Positions 8,362 to 16,670 are shown, counted from the first letter of the stretch. The stretch: 52,900 bases of DNA from Thermoplasmata archaeon (GCA_021809545.1 JAKAYL010000007.1:1-52900), one strand, 5' to 3'. Notes: generated by a model from the sequence alone, not told the origin. Translations and numbers: made by a program.

Positions 8362-9389
8362 AGGCGGCGGTCTTCCGAGGTCCGCATCAACCGCTTTCGA
8401 TCGAAGAGGTTCCCGTCCCAACACCCGCCCCCGGCGAGGCCTTGATCCGGACCGTGGCCTGCGGCGTCTGCGCCACCGATCTCCACTATCTCCACGGGAC
8501 CCCGACCTTCCACCCTCCCCCGGTCACGCTCGGCCACGAGATCTCCGGTATCGTGGAGAAGGTGACGCGCGAGGGTGGGTCCATCAAACCGGGAGACCGG
8601 GTGCTCCTTCCTTCCGTGATCTCCTGCGGACATTGCTCCCAGTGCCGCGTGGGTCGTGACAACATCTGCGAGAGCATGGTGATGTTCGGGAATCACATCA
8701 ACGGCGGCTTCGCTCCCTGGGTCGTCGCCCCCCAGGACTCCCTGGTCAAGATCCCCGAGGAAGTGCCCCTCGAGGAGAGCTGCCTCATCGCCGACGCCCT
8801 CTCGACCCCCTTCCATGCGGTGAAGAACCGGGGACAGGTGCGGGCCGGGGAGACGGTAGCGATCTTCGGCTGCGGCGGGGTCGGCATCAATGCGGTCCAG
8901 GCGGCCGCCGCGTTCGGGGCCCAGGTGATCGCGGTCGACATCGATCCCGGCAAGCTCGAACTGGCCCGAAAGTTGGGAGCGGTGGAAACGCTCAATGCGA
9001 AGGAGGGGGACGCTCCGAAAGCGATCCGCAAGCTGACCCGGGGCGGGGTGGATGCCGCCTTCGAGGTCATCGGGAATCCGGTCACCCTCCAGGCCGCCTT
9101 CGATTCCGTCCGCACGGGAGGGCGTCTCGTGACCGTGGGTTACAGCGAGCAGGACTGGACCTTGCGCGCCAGCCGGGTCATGTTCCGCGAGATCTCGATC
9201 CTGGGCTCCCTGGGCTGCCGTTCCGCGGAGTATCCCGTCCTCATGGACCTTGTCCGGAGGGGGCGGCTGCAGTTGGCCCCTCTCGTGAGCCGCAAGCTTC
9301 CGCTGGAAAAGGTGAACGAAGCGCTCGACGACCTCGAGAAGGGCCGCGTGATGGGCCGGCAGATCATCGTCTTCCCCGAGGAGAAGTAG
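8358..9389 (+). CDS. had: Zinc-type alcohol dehydrogenase, probable 6-hydroxycyclohex-1-ene-1-carbonyl-CoA dehydrogenase
   Basis: A 343-residue medium-chain dehydrogenase. Catalytic-zinc residues lie in CGVCATDLHYLHG and TLGHEISG. The structural-zinc Cys cluster is CGHCSQCRVGRDNIC, and the NAD-binding Rossmann motif is GCGGVGINAVQ. Had oxidises the 6-hydroxyl group made by Dch to the 6-oxo compound that Oah opens. The assignment to Had rather than a generic alcohol dehydrogenase rests on its position, coupled by ATGA overlap to oah and 9 nt before dch. Family membership is certain; the substrate is inferred. Confidence 0.8.
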   Translation: MKAAVFRGPHQPLSIEEVPVPTPAPGEALIRTVACGVCATDLHYLHGTPTFHPPPVTLGHEISGIVEKVTREGGSIKPGDRVLLPSVISCGHCSQCRVGRDNICESMVMFGNHINGGFAPWVVAPQDSLVKIPEEVPLEESCLIADALSTPFHAVKNRGQVRAGETVAIFGCGGVGINAVQAAAAFGAQVIAVDIDPGKLELARKLGAVETLNAKEGDAPKAIRKLTRGGVDAAFEVIGNPVTLQAAFDSVRTGGRLVTVGYSEQDWTLRASRVMFREISILGSLGCRSAEYPVLMDLVRRGRLQLAPLVSRKLPLEKVNEALDDLEKGRVMGRQIIVFPEEK

Positions 9390-9398
9390 CGAGGGAAG

Positions 9399-10163
9399 AT
9401 GGCCTCGATCGGTCTCGCGGTGGAGGAAGGGAACGCCGTCGTCTCCCTGCAGCGCCCCCCGCTCAACATCCTCAATCACGAGATGGTCCAGGAACTCTCC
9501 CAGATGCTAGACAACTTGTCCCGCGAACCCGCCGTTCGCACCGTGACCCTCGCCTCAGGGATCCCCGGGGTCTTCAGCGCAGGCGCGGATGTGAAGGAGC
9601 ACCTTCCTCCCATGGCGCGCACCCTCATCGAGGGCTTCGTAGGGCTCTGCCGGAAGCTCTTCTCCTATCCCAAACCCACCCTCGCCCTCGTGGACGGGAA
9701 GTGTCTCGGGGGAGGCATGGAGGTCGCCATGGTCTGCGATTTCGTCCTCGCCTCGGAGCGGTCCGTCTTCGGACAGCCTGAGGTGGCCGTCGGGGTCTTT
9801 CCCCCGGTGGGGGCCGCCCTATATCCCCTTCTCGCCGGCGTCCGGAACGCGCACCGGGTCCTCCTCTCGGGGGCGTCCTTCGATGCCCGGGAATCCCTTT
9901 CGATGGGTTATGTCACCGAGGTGGTCCCCCAAGCGGACCTCGCCTCGGCCCGCACCCGCTGGCTCCAGAACTTCTCGGGCCGCAGCGGGGTCGTGCTCCG
10001 GCTCTCCAAACGGGCCGTGCTCCAAGGACTGGGCCAGCCCTGGGAGACGGCGCTCTCCTCCGCAACCGATCTTTACCTCGGGGAGCTCATGTCCTCTGCG
10101 GACGCCGTGGAAGGGCTCCGAGCCTTCACGGAGAAGCGCAAACCCCAGTGGAAGGAATTGTAG
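9399..10163 (+). CDS. dch: Cyclohexa-1,5-diene-1-carbonyl-CoA hydratase (Dch-like)
   Basis: A 254-residue crotonase-fold protein. The blocks PPLNILNHEM, FSAGADVKEHLPP, LGGGMEVAMVCDFVLASE and FGQPEVAVGVFPP are the pattern I associate with dienoyl-CoA hydratases of benzoyl-CoA pathways (VKEHLP and GQPE...VGVFPP). Dch adds water to the diene made by class I benzoyl-CoA reductase. The start ATG has a GAGGGA ribosome-binding site just upstream. It is the last gene of the maoC-oah-had-dch unit, since the next gene has its own promoter at 10255-10262. Confidence 0.82.
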   Translation: MASIGLAVEEGNAVVSLQRPPLNILNHEMVQELSQMLDNLSREPAVRTVTLASGIPGVFSAGADVKEHLPPMARTLIEGFVGLCRKLFSYPKPTLALVDGKCLGGGMEVAMVCDFVLASERSVFGQPEVAVGVFPPVGAALYPLLAGVRNAHRVLLSGASFDARESLSMGYVTEVVPQADLASARTRWLQNFSGRSGVVLRLSKRAVLQGLGQPWETALSSATDLYLGELMSSADAVEGLRAFTEKRKPQWKEL

Positions 10164-10254
10164 CCGGGCCGAGTGGCCCACGAACTTCCTCGGACCACCG
10201 GTAGGGCCGGGGGACCGGGTCCACGACCGGTGGGAATTTGGCAGTTTAACCCTG

Positions 10255-10262
10255 CTTATATA
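10255..10262 (+). promoter_or_regulatory. TATA box of the M29-like gene
   Basis: CTTATATA centred 28 bp upstream of the ATG at 10287. This is the archaeal TATA position for a leaderless transcript. It decides the start of the downstream gene, whose frame is open further upstream, and separates it from the dch operon. Confidence 0.75.
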
Positions 10263-10286
10263 CGGGCGACCGCCTTTGGGGACGGC

Positions 10287-11396
10287 ATGCCCGAAGCACC
10301 CTCAAAACTCCAACGCGCGGCGGCCCGCAACATCGTGACCAAGTATCTCCGGGTCCGACCGGGAGAGAACGCGATCATCGAGTCGTGGGACCACACGATG
10401 CCGATGGCCCGGGCGATGGTCGACGAGATCCGCCGTGCGGGGGGCAAGACCCTGCACATCCACGAGGACGAAGACGCCTGGTGGCAAGCCATGGGACGGA
10501 AGCAGAGCAAGCTTCTGGGTCAGTTGAGCGCCCCCGAGTGGGCCGCAGTGAAGGCCGCCGATGTCTACGTGCACTTCTGGGGTCCCGGCGACACCGACCG
10601 GATCGAGAAGGCTCCCAAGAAGGCCTTCGAAGAGTCGGTCGCATGGCTCTGGCCCTGGTACAAGGAAGCCTGGAAGGCGGGGCTCCGCGGCGGGCGGGTA
10701 GCCATTGGGTTCGCGTCGGAGGGAAGGGCGAAGCAATGGGGCCTGGACCGCACCGAGTGGGAGGATGACATCTTGCGAGCCTGCCTCACCGACCCGGAGG
10801 AGACGGCCCGGCGAGCCGCCCGGCTCTATCGGGCGCTCTCCCGCGGGAAGGAGGTGCGGATCACCCACTCCAACGGGACCGACCTGACGGTCGGTCTGGC
10901 CGGGCTCGCCCCTCGACTGCACGACGGGAGGCCGCATCCCCGGGACAAGCGCTACGGCCGGTCGGACATGCTGGCGCAGATCCCCGGGGGGCGCATCGAT
11001 GTCACCCTCGACTCCAAGATGGCCGAGGGGAGCATTCATGCCAACCGCCGTACCAACATCTGGTGGGAGTGGAGCGCCGGGGGAACGCTGGAATTCTCCG
11101 AAGGCAAGCTCACTTCATACTCCTTCGAGGAAGGAGGGGAGGAGTTTGCGCGTGAGTTCAAGAAGGCCACCGCAGGGAAGGATCGCACCGGTTCGCTCAC
11201 GTTCGGTCTGAATCCCGCTGCGAAGGATGTCCCCAACCTCGAGAACATCGAGTGCGGGAGCGTTTCCCTCGTCCTGGGGGGGAACCGGCAGTTCGGGGGG
11301 ACCAACTCCTCCGATTTCATGAGTTGGATAACGCTCGCAGGATCCGAGGTCGCGGTCGACGGCACCCCCGTCGTCCGCGGCGGAAGGCTCCTCTAG
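10287..11396 (+). CDS. M29-family aminopeptidase-like protein, metal site possibly degenerate
   Basis: A 369-residue protein resembling thermophilic aminopeptidases of family M29 (AmpS/aminopeptidase T). Visible similarities are the N-terminal segment VRPGENAIIES, the mid region IPGGRIDVTLDS, and the C-terminal segments NIECGSVSLVLGGN and GGTNSSDFMSW. In active M29 enzymes the corresponding places carry metal-binding Glu (PGGE) and a His-x-Asp near the C-terminus. Here PGGR and SSD are seen, so the metal site may be lost or shifted. The start at 10287 follows from the TATA box at 10255-10262. It converges on bcrC with a 36-bp gap. Whether it belongs to the aromatic pathway is unknown. Confidence 0.6.
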   Translation: MPEAPSKLQRAAARNIVTKYLRVRPGENAIIESWDHTMPMARAMVDEIRRAGGKTLHIHEDEDAWWQAMGRKQSKLLGQLSAPEWAAVKAADVYVHFWGPGDTDRIEKAPKKAFEESVAWLWPWYKEAWKAGLRGGRVAIGFASEGRAKQWGLDRTEWEDDILRACLTDPEETARRAARLYRALSRGKEVRITHSNGTDLTVGLAGLAPRLHDGRPHPRDKRYGRSDMLAQIPGGRIDVTLDSKMAEGSIHANRRTNIWWEWSAGGTLEFSEGKLTSYSFEEGGEEFAREFKKATAGKDRTGSLTFGLNPAAKDVPNLENIECGSVSLVLGGNRQFGGTNSSDFMSWITLAGSEVAVDGTPVVRGGRLL

Positions 11397-11432
11397 GGCA
11401 GCGGGCGCCCCGAGGGGCGGCGCTGGCCCGCC

Positions 11433-12584
11433 TCAGTCGAAGAGGATGGACTCCGCGAAGGTCTCCACCATGGTGCGGGCGTGCTCGAAGCTGGAGGCCG
11501 ATTCCTCGTACTCGATGTGAAGGTAGGGGATCTTCTCCTTGTCGAGCGCGGACTTCCCGATCACGTAGTCGTAGAGGGCGGGTTCGCAGAACTTCGGCGT
11601 GAGGAAGACGACCCCTTCCGCCTTCTGCTCGCGAGCCTTCTCCAGGATCCGTTGCTGCTTGTCGAGCCCGGGGTGGTAGCGAACGGTGAGCACGTTGGGA
11701 TTGGACACGTACCCCTCGGCCAGGGCGGTCAGGGGGTCCTTCCCTTGCGGGAGCGGGATCCTTCCGAGCCAGCGTTCTCCCACGAGTCCCTCGTCCTGGA
11801 CGATGTAACATCCTGCATCCTCCATGGCCTTCAGGATGCCCAAGGGGGGTTGTTCGCAGAAGGTGCCGAGGACGACCACACGGATCTTGTCCATCGCCTT
11901 TCCTTCGACCTGCTTGGCCTCCTCCACGAACCGCTCGAGGAGGGGCAAGTAGCTTTCGATGGGCATGAGCGTCCCCGCCCGCAGGGTGGAATAGTACGAG
12001 GAATAGGAAAGGGCCCAAGGGCGGCTTCCCCGCAGCATCCCCAGTTCGGCCTCGAGGGCCCGCTTCCGGTTGTAGAGCTCCACGCTCTCCCGGAGCTTCT
12101 CGGTGTCGAGACGCACGCCTCCCACTTCAAAGAGGGTGTTCGCGAGCCGTTCGTACTCCGAGCGCAAGTAGGGGACCGCTGTTTGCGAGGTGTTGTTGAT
12201 GGGCAGGTGGAGATACTCGATGCGGGTGCGCTGGACGTTCCGCTGAGTGATCCCCGACAGGTTGCGGGCGACGTCGCAGATGTTCGAGAAGACGATGGCC
12301 TCCATCGCGTCCAGGTTCCCCTGGAGGACCAGCTGGAAGACGCTCCGGCTGATGGAGCAGACGAAGCTCTGGGTGTGGGCGGTGGCCCGGTCGAGAGGGA
12401 TCTTCCCCGAGGCCCCGAGGAGCCCGACGGGGAGGAAGCCCATGGCGTGGGCGAGTTCGGAAGGGAAGTAGACCGGGAAATACCCGACGGCCGGCCGGCC
12501 GGAGGCTTGCTTCCACTCCTTCACGGTCTGGAAGGTGGTGTAGGAATCCTCGACGTACTTGGAGAAGGTCTCCTCGGGCGTCAT
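11433..12584 (-). CDS. bcrC: Benzoyl-CoA reductase subunit C (class I, ATP-dependent)
   Basis: A 383-residue member of the 2-hydroxyacyl-CoA dehydratase D-component superfamily. The Cys-containing blocks SFVCSISRS, NICDVARNLSGI, GTFCEQPPLGILKAME, GCYIVQDE and KFCEPALYDY closely follow BcrC/BadD as I recall them, rather than generic HgdB. BcrB and BcrC together carry the iron-sulfur site where benzoyl-CoA is reduced to the cyclic diene. The start ATG at 12584 overlaps the bcrD stop by 4 nt and gives the family N-terminus (MTPEETFSKYVEDSY). It is the last gene of the bcr operon. Confidence 0.88.
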   Translation of the reverse strand: MTPEETFSKYVEDSYTTFQTVKEWKQASGRPAVGYFPVYFPSELAHAMGFLPVGLLGASGKIPLDRATAHTQSFVCSISRSVFQLVLQGNLDAMEAIVFSNICDVARNLSGITQRNVQRTRIEYLHLPINNTSQTAVPYLRSEYERLANTLFEVGGVRLDTEKLRESVELYNRKRALEAELGMLRGSRPWALSYSSYYSTLRAGTLMPIESYLPLLERFVEEAKQVEGKAMDKIRVVVLGTFCEQPPLGILKAMEDAGCYIVQDEGLVGERWLGRIPLPQGKDPLTALAEGYVSNPNVLTVRYHPGLDKQQRILEKAREQKAEGVVFLTPKFCEPALYDYVIGKSALDKEKIPYLHIEYEESASSFEHARTMVETFAESILFD

Positions 12585-13378
12585 GCCCCCACCCCCTTGC
12601 GTTTGAGCAGCCGGCGGTGCCCGAGATAGGCGGCCCCGAGGGCGGCGGCGTAGTAGAGGTCCGGCGAGGAGTTCAGCTTCGAGCCCAGCTTCGTCTCGAA
12701 GGCCTTCACGAAGGCGGGATTCTCCACCAGCCCACCGGTCAGGGTGACCTCGGGATTGATCCCGACCTGCTTCAGGGTGAGGTAGACCCTCCCGACCACG
12801 GACTGGTTGGCGCCCATCAGGATGTCCTCGAGGGGAACCTCTTGGGTGATGAGGTTGATGACCTCGGACTCCGCGAGCACGGAGCAGACGGTGGAGATCG
12901 CGACGGGGTTCTTGGAGGTGAGCGCGAGAGGACCGAGCGACTCCAGCCCGACCTGGGAGTAGAAGGCGATCTTCTCGAGGAAGCCTCCGCCACCGGCGGC
13001 GCACTTCTCGGTCGAGCGGAACTTGACGATCTTGCCCTTCTCATCGACCTTGGAGGCCCGGGCGTTCCCGGCCCCGACGTCCAGCACGCACGTGGTCCGG
13101 GGGAAGAGGAACTTGGCGCCCCGCGCCGCGGCCGTGATCTCGGTCACGCTCAGGTCCCGTTCCTCGTAGCGGTACCGGCCGAAACCGGTGACGGCGACGT
13201 AGTCGATGTCGGCCCGGGTCAATCCCGCGGAGGCGAGGGCGGACGCGAGGAGCTCCTGCGCCACCTTCGTCATGTCGTAGCCCGTCGGGGACCTCGCCTT
13301 GGCCAGGATCTTCGTGCCGTCCTCAAGGAGGATGGCGCGGCTGTTGCGGGTACCGATGTCGAGCCCCGCGGTGATCAT
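12581..13378 (-). CDS. bcrD: Benzoyl-CoA reductase ATPase subunit, BcrD-like
   Basis: A 265-residue ASKHA-fold ATPase. The phosphate-binding N-terminus is AGLDIGTRNSRAILL. Cluster Cys residues lie in TEKCAAGGGGFLE and STVCSVLAESE, and the C-terminal nucleotide motif is LTGGLVENPA. The segment after the cluster-dimer strand reads LDVGAGNARASK instead of the canonical GGQD of activator proteins, as in the BcrD/BadG type. With the partner ATPase at 13375-14196 it forms the electron activator that couples two ATP hydrolysed to each electron transferred. It overlaps both neighbours by 4 nt (ATGA). Confidence 0.85.
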   Translation of the reverse strand: MITAGLDIGTRNSRAILLEDGTKILAKARSPTGYDMTKVAQELLASALASAGLTRADIDYVAVTGFGRYRYEERDLSVTEITAAARGAKFLFPRTTCVLDVGAGNARASKVDEKGKIVKFRSTEKCAAGGGGFLEKIAFYSQVGLESLGPLALTSKNPVAISTVCSVLAESEVINLITQEVPLEDILMGANQSVVGRVYLTLKQVGINPEVTLTGGLVENPAFVKAFETKLGSKLNSSPDLYYAAALGAAYLGHRRLLKRKGVGA

Positions 13379-14196
13379 GCGGCCGACCTCCCGGTCCCCG
13401 TCGTGTTCTCGTACTTCTCCCGGGCGAAGAGGGCGGCGCCCAGGGCCCCGCAGAAGTTGGTCAGGGGACTGGTGTTGAGCTTCTGGCCCAACTGTTCCTC
13501 GAGGCACCGGATCATCCCGGGGTTCTGGGACACGCCTCCGGTGAAGGTGATCTCGGGGTCGATCCCGACCCGGCGGAGAAGGCCGATGGACCGCGTGGCG
13601 ATCGAGACGTGGATCCCGTAGAGGACGTCCTCGAGCTTGTTCCCCCAGGCGAGCTGCTCCTGGGTCTCCGTCTCCGCGAACACCGCGCAGGTGCTCGACA
13701 CTTTGACGGGATTCGAGGAGTTCATCGAAAGGGTGCCCACCTGTTTCAGGCTGAGCCCGAGGACTCGGGCCGAGCCCTCGATGAACCGGCCCGTGCCGGC
13801 GGCGCACTTGTCGTTCATGCAGAAGTCGACCACCTCGCCCCGGTCGTTGACCCGGATGGCCTTGGTGTCCTGCCCGCCCATGTCCAGCACGGTGCGGGTG
13901 CCCGGGAAGAGGGCGTGGGCTCCCTTGGCGTGGCAGCTGATCTCCGTCACTTGGGTGTTGCCGAACGTGATCCGGTAGCGTCCGTAGCCGGTCCCGATGA
14001 CGTAGGCGACCTGGCCCTCGGAGACGCCTGCCTTTTCCAGGAGTTGGGCGTACGCTTTCTTGGTCGCGGTGACGATGTTGATCCCCGTCATGTCGACGGT
14101 CGTCTCGACCAGCGCACCCCGGTCGTCGACGAGGGCGCCCTTGGTGTAGGTGGATCCCGCATCGATGCCGGCGAAGTAGGTGCGGAGAGCCTGCAT
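13375..14196 (-). CDS. bcrA: Benzoyl-CoA reductase ATPase subunit, BcrA-like
   Basis: A 273-residue ASKHA ATPase with canonical activator motifs: AGIDAGSTYTKGAL, VIGTGYGRY, DMGGQDTKAIRV, MNDKCAAGTGRFIE with the first cluster Cys, STCAVFAETE with the second, and FTGGVSQNPG. It lacks the extra ~150 residues of the Thauera-type BcrA. Both ATPase subunits here are short, more like the Azoarcus (Bzd) arrangement as I recall it. Two different ATPase genes, rather than one, distinguish this operon from ordinary 2-hydroxyacyl-CoA dehydratase operons. Its start overlaps the bcrB stop by one base (TGATG). Confidence 0.87.
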   Translation of the reverse strand: MQALRTYFAGIDAGSTYTKGALVDDRGALVETTVDMTGINIVTATKKAYAQLLEKAGVSEGQVAYVIGTGYGRYRITFGNTQVTEISCHAKGAHALFPGTRTVLDMGGQDTKAIRVNDRGEVVDFCMNDKCAAGTGRFIEGSARVLGLSLKQVGTLSMNSSNPVKVSSTCAVFAETETQEQLAWGNKLEDVLYGIHVSIATRSIGLLRRVGIDPEITFTGGVSQNPGMIRCLEEQLGQKLNTSPLTNFCGALGAALFAREKYENTTGTGRSAA

Positions 14197-15479
14197 CAGT
14201 TACCTCCTCCGCCCTTGCGTAGGGCGAGTGTCTCGAAGAAGGCATCCACCCGGTTCCGGGTCTGCGCCTCGCTGTAGTAGCGTGGGTCCACGTGGTCGGA
14301 TTCGATGAGGAGGGTGGGGATGTCGAGGTCCTTGGCGAGATGCTCGCGGATGTCCCCCTGGCCCATGGAGAAGCTCCGGCAGCTCTTGATCGAGTGGATG
14401 ACGACGCCGTCCGCCCGGTAGTCCCGGACGTACTTCTCGATCAGGTCGGTCCGCATCGGCATGTTCCAGTTGCAGTAGGCGTGGATCATGTACTCCGCCA
14501 GCGACTCGAAGGGCCGGTCGGGGTTGATCCGGAAGGAGTCCGTGTCGATCATTCCGGCCACCTTGGGATAGGTGGCGGCCACGCCCCGGGCGTTGTGCTC
14601 CCGGAAGAGTCCCCAGAAGTTCTTGAAGAACGGGTAGTTGGGGACGCCCTCGTAGACCAGCCGGTACTCCTCCTTCTTCGTGGGGCCCACACCGTGCTCG
14701 GCGCGGGCGTTGAGCTCGTCCAGCAGGAACCGGTAGAAGTCCACGCACTCCTGCGTGCCCCGGGCGATCGTGATCGGGGCCATGTAGTAGATGGCCTCGA
14801 AATAGGCGTCCATGGGACAGGGGGTGAGCTTTCCCATCTCGATGCACTTGCGCCACAGGTCCCAGGCCTCGGCCGAGAGGCGCATCGTCTCCCGGAATTC
14901 CTCCTCCCGGAACTTCTTGCCGCTCACGCGTTCCAGTTGAGGGATCGACTCCTCCAGTTGGCTGGCGACGTACTTGACGTCATGCGACGGGACCTTTCCG
15001 TCCCGTTCCCGGACGTAGGGGACGTCGACCACGAGCACCTCGGCCCCGGTCTGGTAGTGCAACTGCTCCCACCAGTGGATGTAGATCTGGCATCCGGAGA
15101 ACGTGAGCAAGAGGACGTCCGGCTTGGGAAGGACCCCGATGGAGGTGGACGTCCCTTCGGTGACGGAAGCCACGCCCATCTTGACATACCCGCAGGCATC
15201 CGTCGAGTACCCCATCTCCTCGGAGAGGGAGATGAGGGGCGGTGCGCCTCCCCGGTACGAGATGTTGAGGCTGGTGATCTCGGGGTAGAGCGGAACGATG
15301 TCGAAGACATTGAAGAGTTCGATGGGGTTCGCCATCACGAAGGCGTAGCCCACCTTCCTCCCCTGTTCCTTCGCCGTCAGGAGCCTTTGGAAGTATCTTT
15401 TGGTCAGTTCCCCTTGCATGCGTTTGGCTTTGTCGAAATTGTCGAACGAGAGAGGAGCGCTGCTCGCCGCTTCGGCCAT
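14196..15479 (-). CDS. bcrB: Benzoyl-CoA reductase subunit B (class I)
   Basis: A 427-residue protein of the HgdC/D-BcrB superfamily and first gene of the bcr operon. Conserved segments include FVMANPIELFNVFDIVPLYPE, the three Cys sites STDACGYVKMG, FSGCQIYIHWWEQ and IHSIKSCRSFSMGQ, and the acidic TLLIESDHVDPRYYS near the C-terminus. These Cys residues fit ligands of the [4Fe-4S] site shared with BcrC. Length equals the bacterial subunit. A TATA-like box (minus TAAATAA) at 15500-15506 lies about 24 bp before the ATG, so the operon mRNA is probably leaderless. Confidence 0.88.
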   Translation of the reverse strand: MAEAASSAPLSFDNFDKAKRMQGELTKRYFQRLLTAKEQGRKVGYAFVMANPIELFNVFDIVPLYPEITSLNISYRGGAPPLISLSEEMGYSTDACGYVKMGVASVTEGTSTSIGVLPKPDVLLLTFSGCQIYIHWWEQLHYQTGAEVLVVDVPYVRERDGKVPSHDVKYVASQLEESIPQLERVSGKKFREEEFRETMRLSAEAWDLWRKCIEMGKLTPCPMDAYFEAIYYMAPITIARGTQECVDFYRFLLDELNARAEHGVGPTKKEEYRLVYEGVPNYPFFKNFWGLFREHNARGVAATYPKVAGMIDTDSFRINPDRPFESLAEYMIHAYCNWNMPMRTDLIEKYVRDYRADGVVIHSIKSCRSFSMGQGDIREHLAKDLDIPTLLIESDHVDPRYYSEAQTRNRVDAFFETLALRKGGGGN

Positions 15480-15499
15480 GGCGAGACCAGTTGGTTTTC

Positions 15500-15528
15500 T
15501 TATTTATCGTTGCTCAAATGCATATATA
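15500..15528 (-). promoter_or_regulatory. Promoter of the bcr operon
   Basis: TTATTTA at 15500-15506 is placed about 24 bp before the bcrB ATG (15479) on the minus strand, as expected for a leaderless archaeal transcript. A second AT-only box, ATATATA at 15522-15528, lies further upstream and may be an alternative TATA element or part of a regulator site. Confidence 0.6.
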
Positions 15529-15719
15529 GCCTATTCTTTGTGTTCATATACTGAAATCAGGCCAATTGTGACAGAAGGCTCCCTTGATGAGGGAACGCAA
15601 CCTCGTGCAGATTTCGAGTCTTCCTGCCCCAAGAATCTAGAATCCCCGCACTTTCCTCCCCGGAAGCCCTCCGGATATCTGTTCCTGCCCGGGCCCGCAG
15701 CGTAATATCCGTCTCCGGG
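15529..15719. other. Intergenic region between the bcr operon and the TtcA-like gene
   Basis: About 190 bp without a convincing gene. It contains a short perfect dyad, TCCCT-tgatg-AGGGA at 15580-15594, a candidate operator for the divergent bcr promoter. A weak TATA-like AATAT lies at 15704-15708, just before the next ATG. No RNA gene was recognised. Confidence 0.4.
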
Positions 15720-16670
15720 ATGTTGGGGGACGTGGAGTGTTCTCGAAAGGGGTGCGCCCTTCCGGTCGTGATCGACCTCCCCTACGCGGGCGAGCACCTT
15801 TGCCGCCGGCATTTTCAGGCGTTCACCGAGGAACGGGTCCGTCGGGAGCTTCATCGGCAGGCTTCCGGACTGAAAGGAGGGGTGCTCGCGGTGGCCCTTT
15901 CCGGGGGCAAGGATTCGGGGACCATGCTCTCGCTCCTCGTCCGATTTCTGGGACGGCGGCGGAACGTCCGGATCGTCGCCCTGACGGTGGACGAGGGGAT
16001 CGAGGGATATCGCCCCGCGACCCTCGAAAAGGCCGCGGCCCTCACGAGCTCGCTCGGGATCGAGCATCGGATCCGAAGCTTCCACGACGAGCTCCAGACG
16101 AGCACGGATGAGGCCGCCCGGGCCCTGCCGGGCATCCCTCCGTGCTCGTTCTGTGGGGTATGGCGAAGGAACGTCCTCAACCGGATGGCCCGGGAGGTGG
16201 GGGCGGTCCGGCTGGCGGTCGGGTTCAACCTCGACGACCTCGCCCAGACGGTGCTCATGAACCTCGCAAGGGGAGAGCCGGCCCGTCTCCTCCAGATGGC
16301 CCCCCACGCACGGACCACCGAGGGCCTCGTGCCCCGCATCGCTCCCTTGGCACAGATCCCCGAACGGGAGGTGTACCTCTACGCCCGCTTGACGGGGATC
16401 CCCTTCGACCATTCCGAGTGCCCCCATGCTTCCCGGGCGATGCGGAACGTGTTCCGGGAGGTGCTCTGGCGTCTCGAGGAGGAGGTGCCGGGGACTCGCC
16501 ACGCCCTCCTGCGGACGCGGGAGAAGCTCTTGGAGGCTCTCGAGGCGACCCAGCCGGCCTCGACCCTGCCTCGCTGTGCCTTCTGCGGAGAGCCCTCCTC
16601 GAAGGCCGTTTGCCGGGCCTGCTCCCTGAGGAAAGACTTTATGGCCGAGGGAAGTGAGGTTCCTCCATGA
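15720..16670 (+). CDS. TtcA/Ncs6-family tRNA thiolation-type ATP pyrophosphatase
   Basis: A 316-residue PP-loop protein. The motif ALSGGKDSGTML binds ATP. An N-terminal zinc site is suggested by CSRKGCALP...HLCRRHF, a central PCSFCGVWRRN holds further Cys, and a C-terminal CxxC pair reads CAFCGEPSSKAVCRACSL. This architecture matches the TIGR00269-type archaeal Ncs6/TtcA proteins that adenylate and thiolate a tRNA base. Which base (C32 or wobble U34) cannot be decided. Its stop overlaps the hydroxyacyl-CoA dehydrogenase start by 4 nt, so an operon with that gene and the PrsW-like gene is likely. Confidence 0.85.
   Translation: MLGDVECSRKGCALPVVIDLPYAGEHLCRRHFQAFTEERVRRELHRQASGLKGGVLAVALSGGKDSGTMLSLLVRFLGRRRNVRIVALTVDEGIEGYRPATLEKAAALTSSLGIEHRIRSFHDELQTSTDEAARALPGIPPCSFCGVWRRNVLNRMAREVGAVRLAVGFNLDDLAQTVLMNLARGEPARLLQMAPHARTTEGLVPRIAPLAQIPEREVYLYARLTGIPFDHSECPHASRAMRNVFREVLWRLEEEVPGTRHALLRTREKLLEALEATQPASTLPRCAFCGEPSSKAVCRACSLRKDFMAEGSEVPP

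Noticed and set aside
12581-14245. Minus-strand 554-codon frame spanning both reductase ATPase genes
   Set aside because: Its first half is out of frame with bcrA. The real bcrD starts at the ATG at 13378, which overlaps the bcrA stop.
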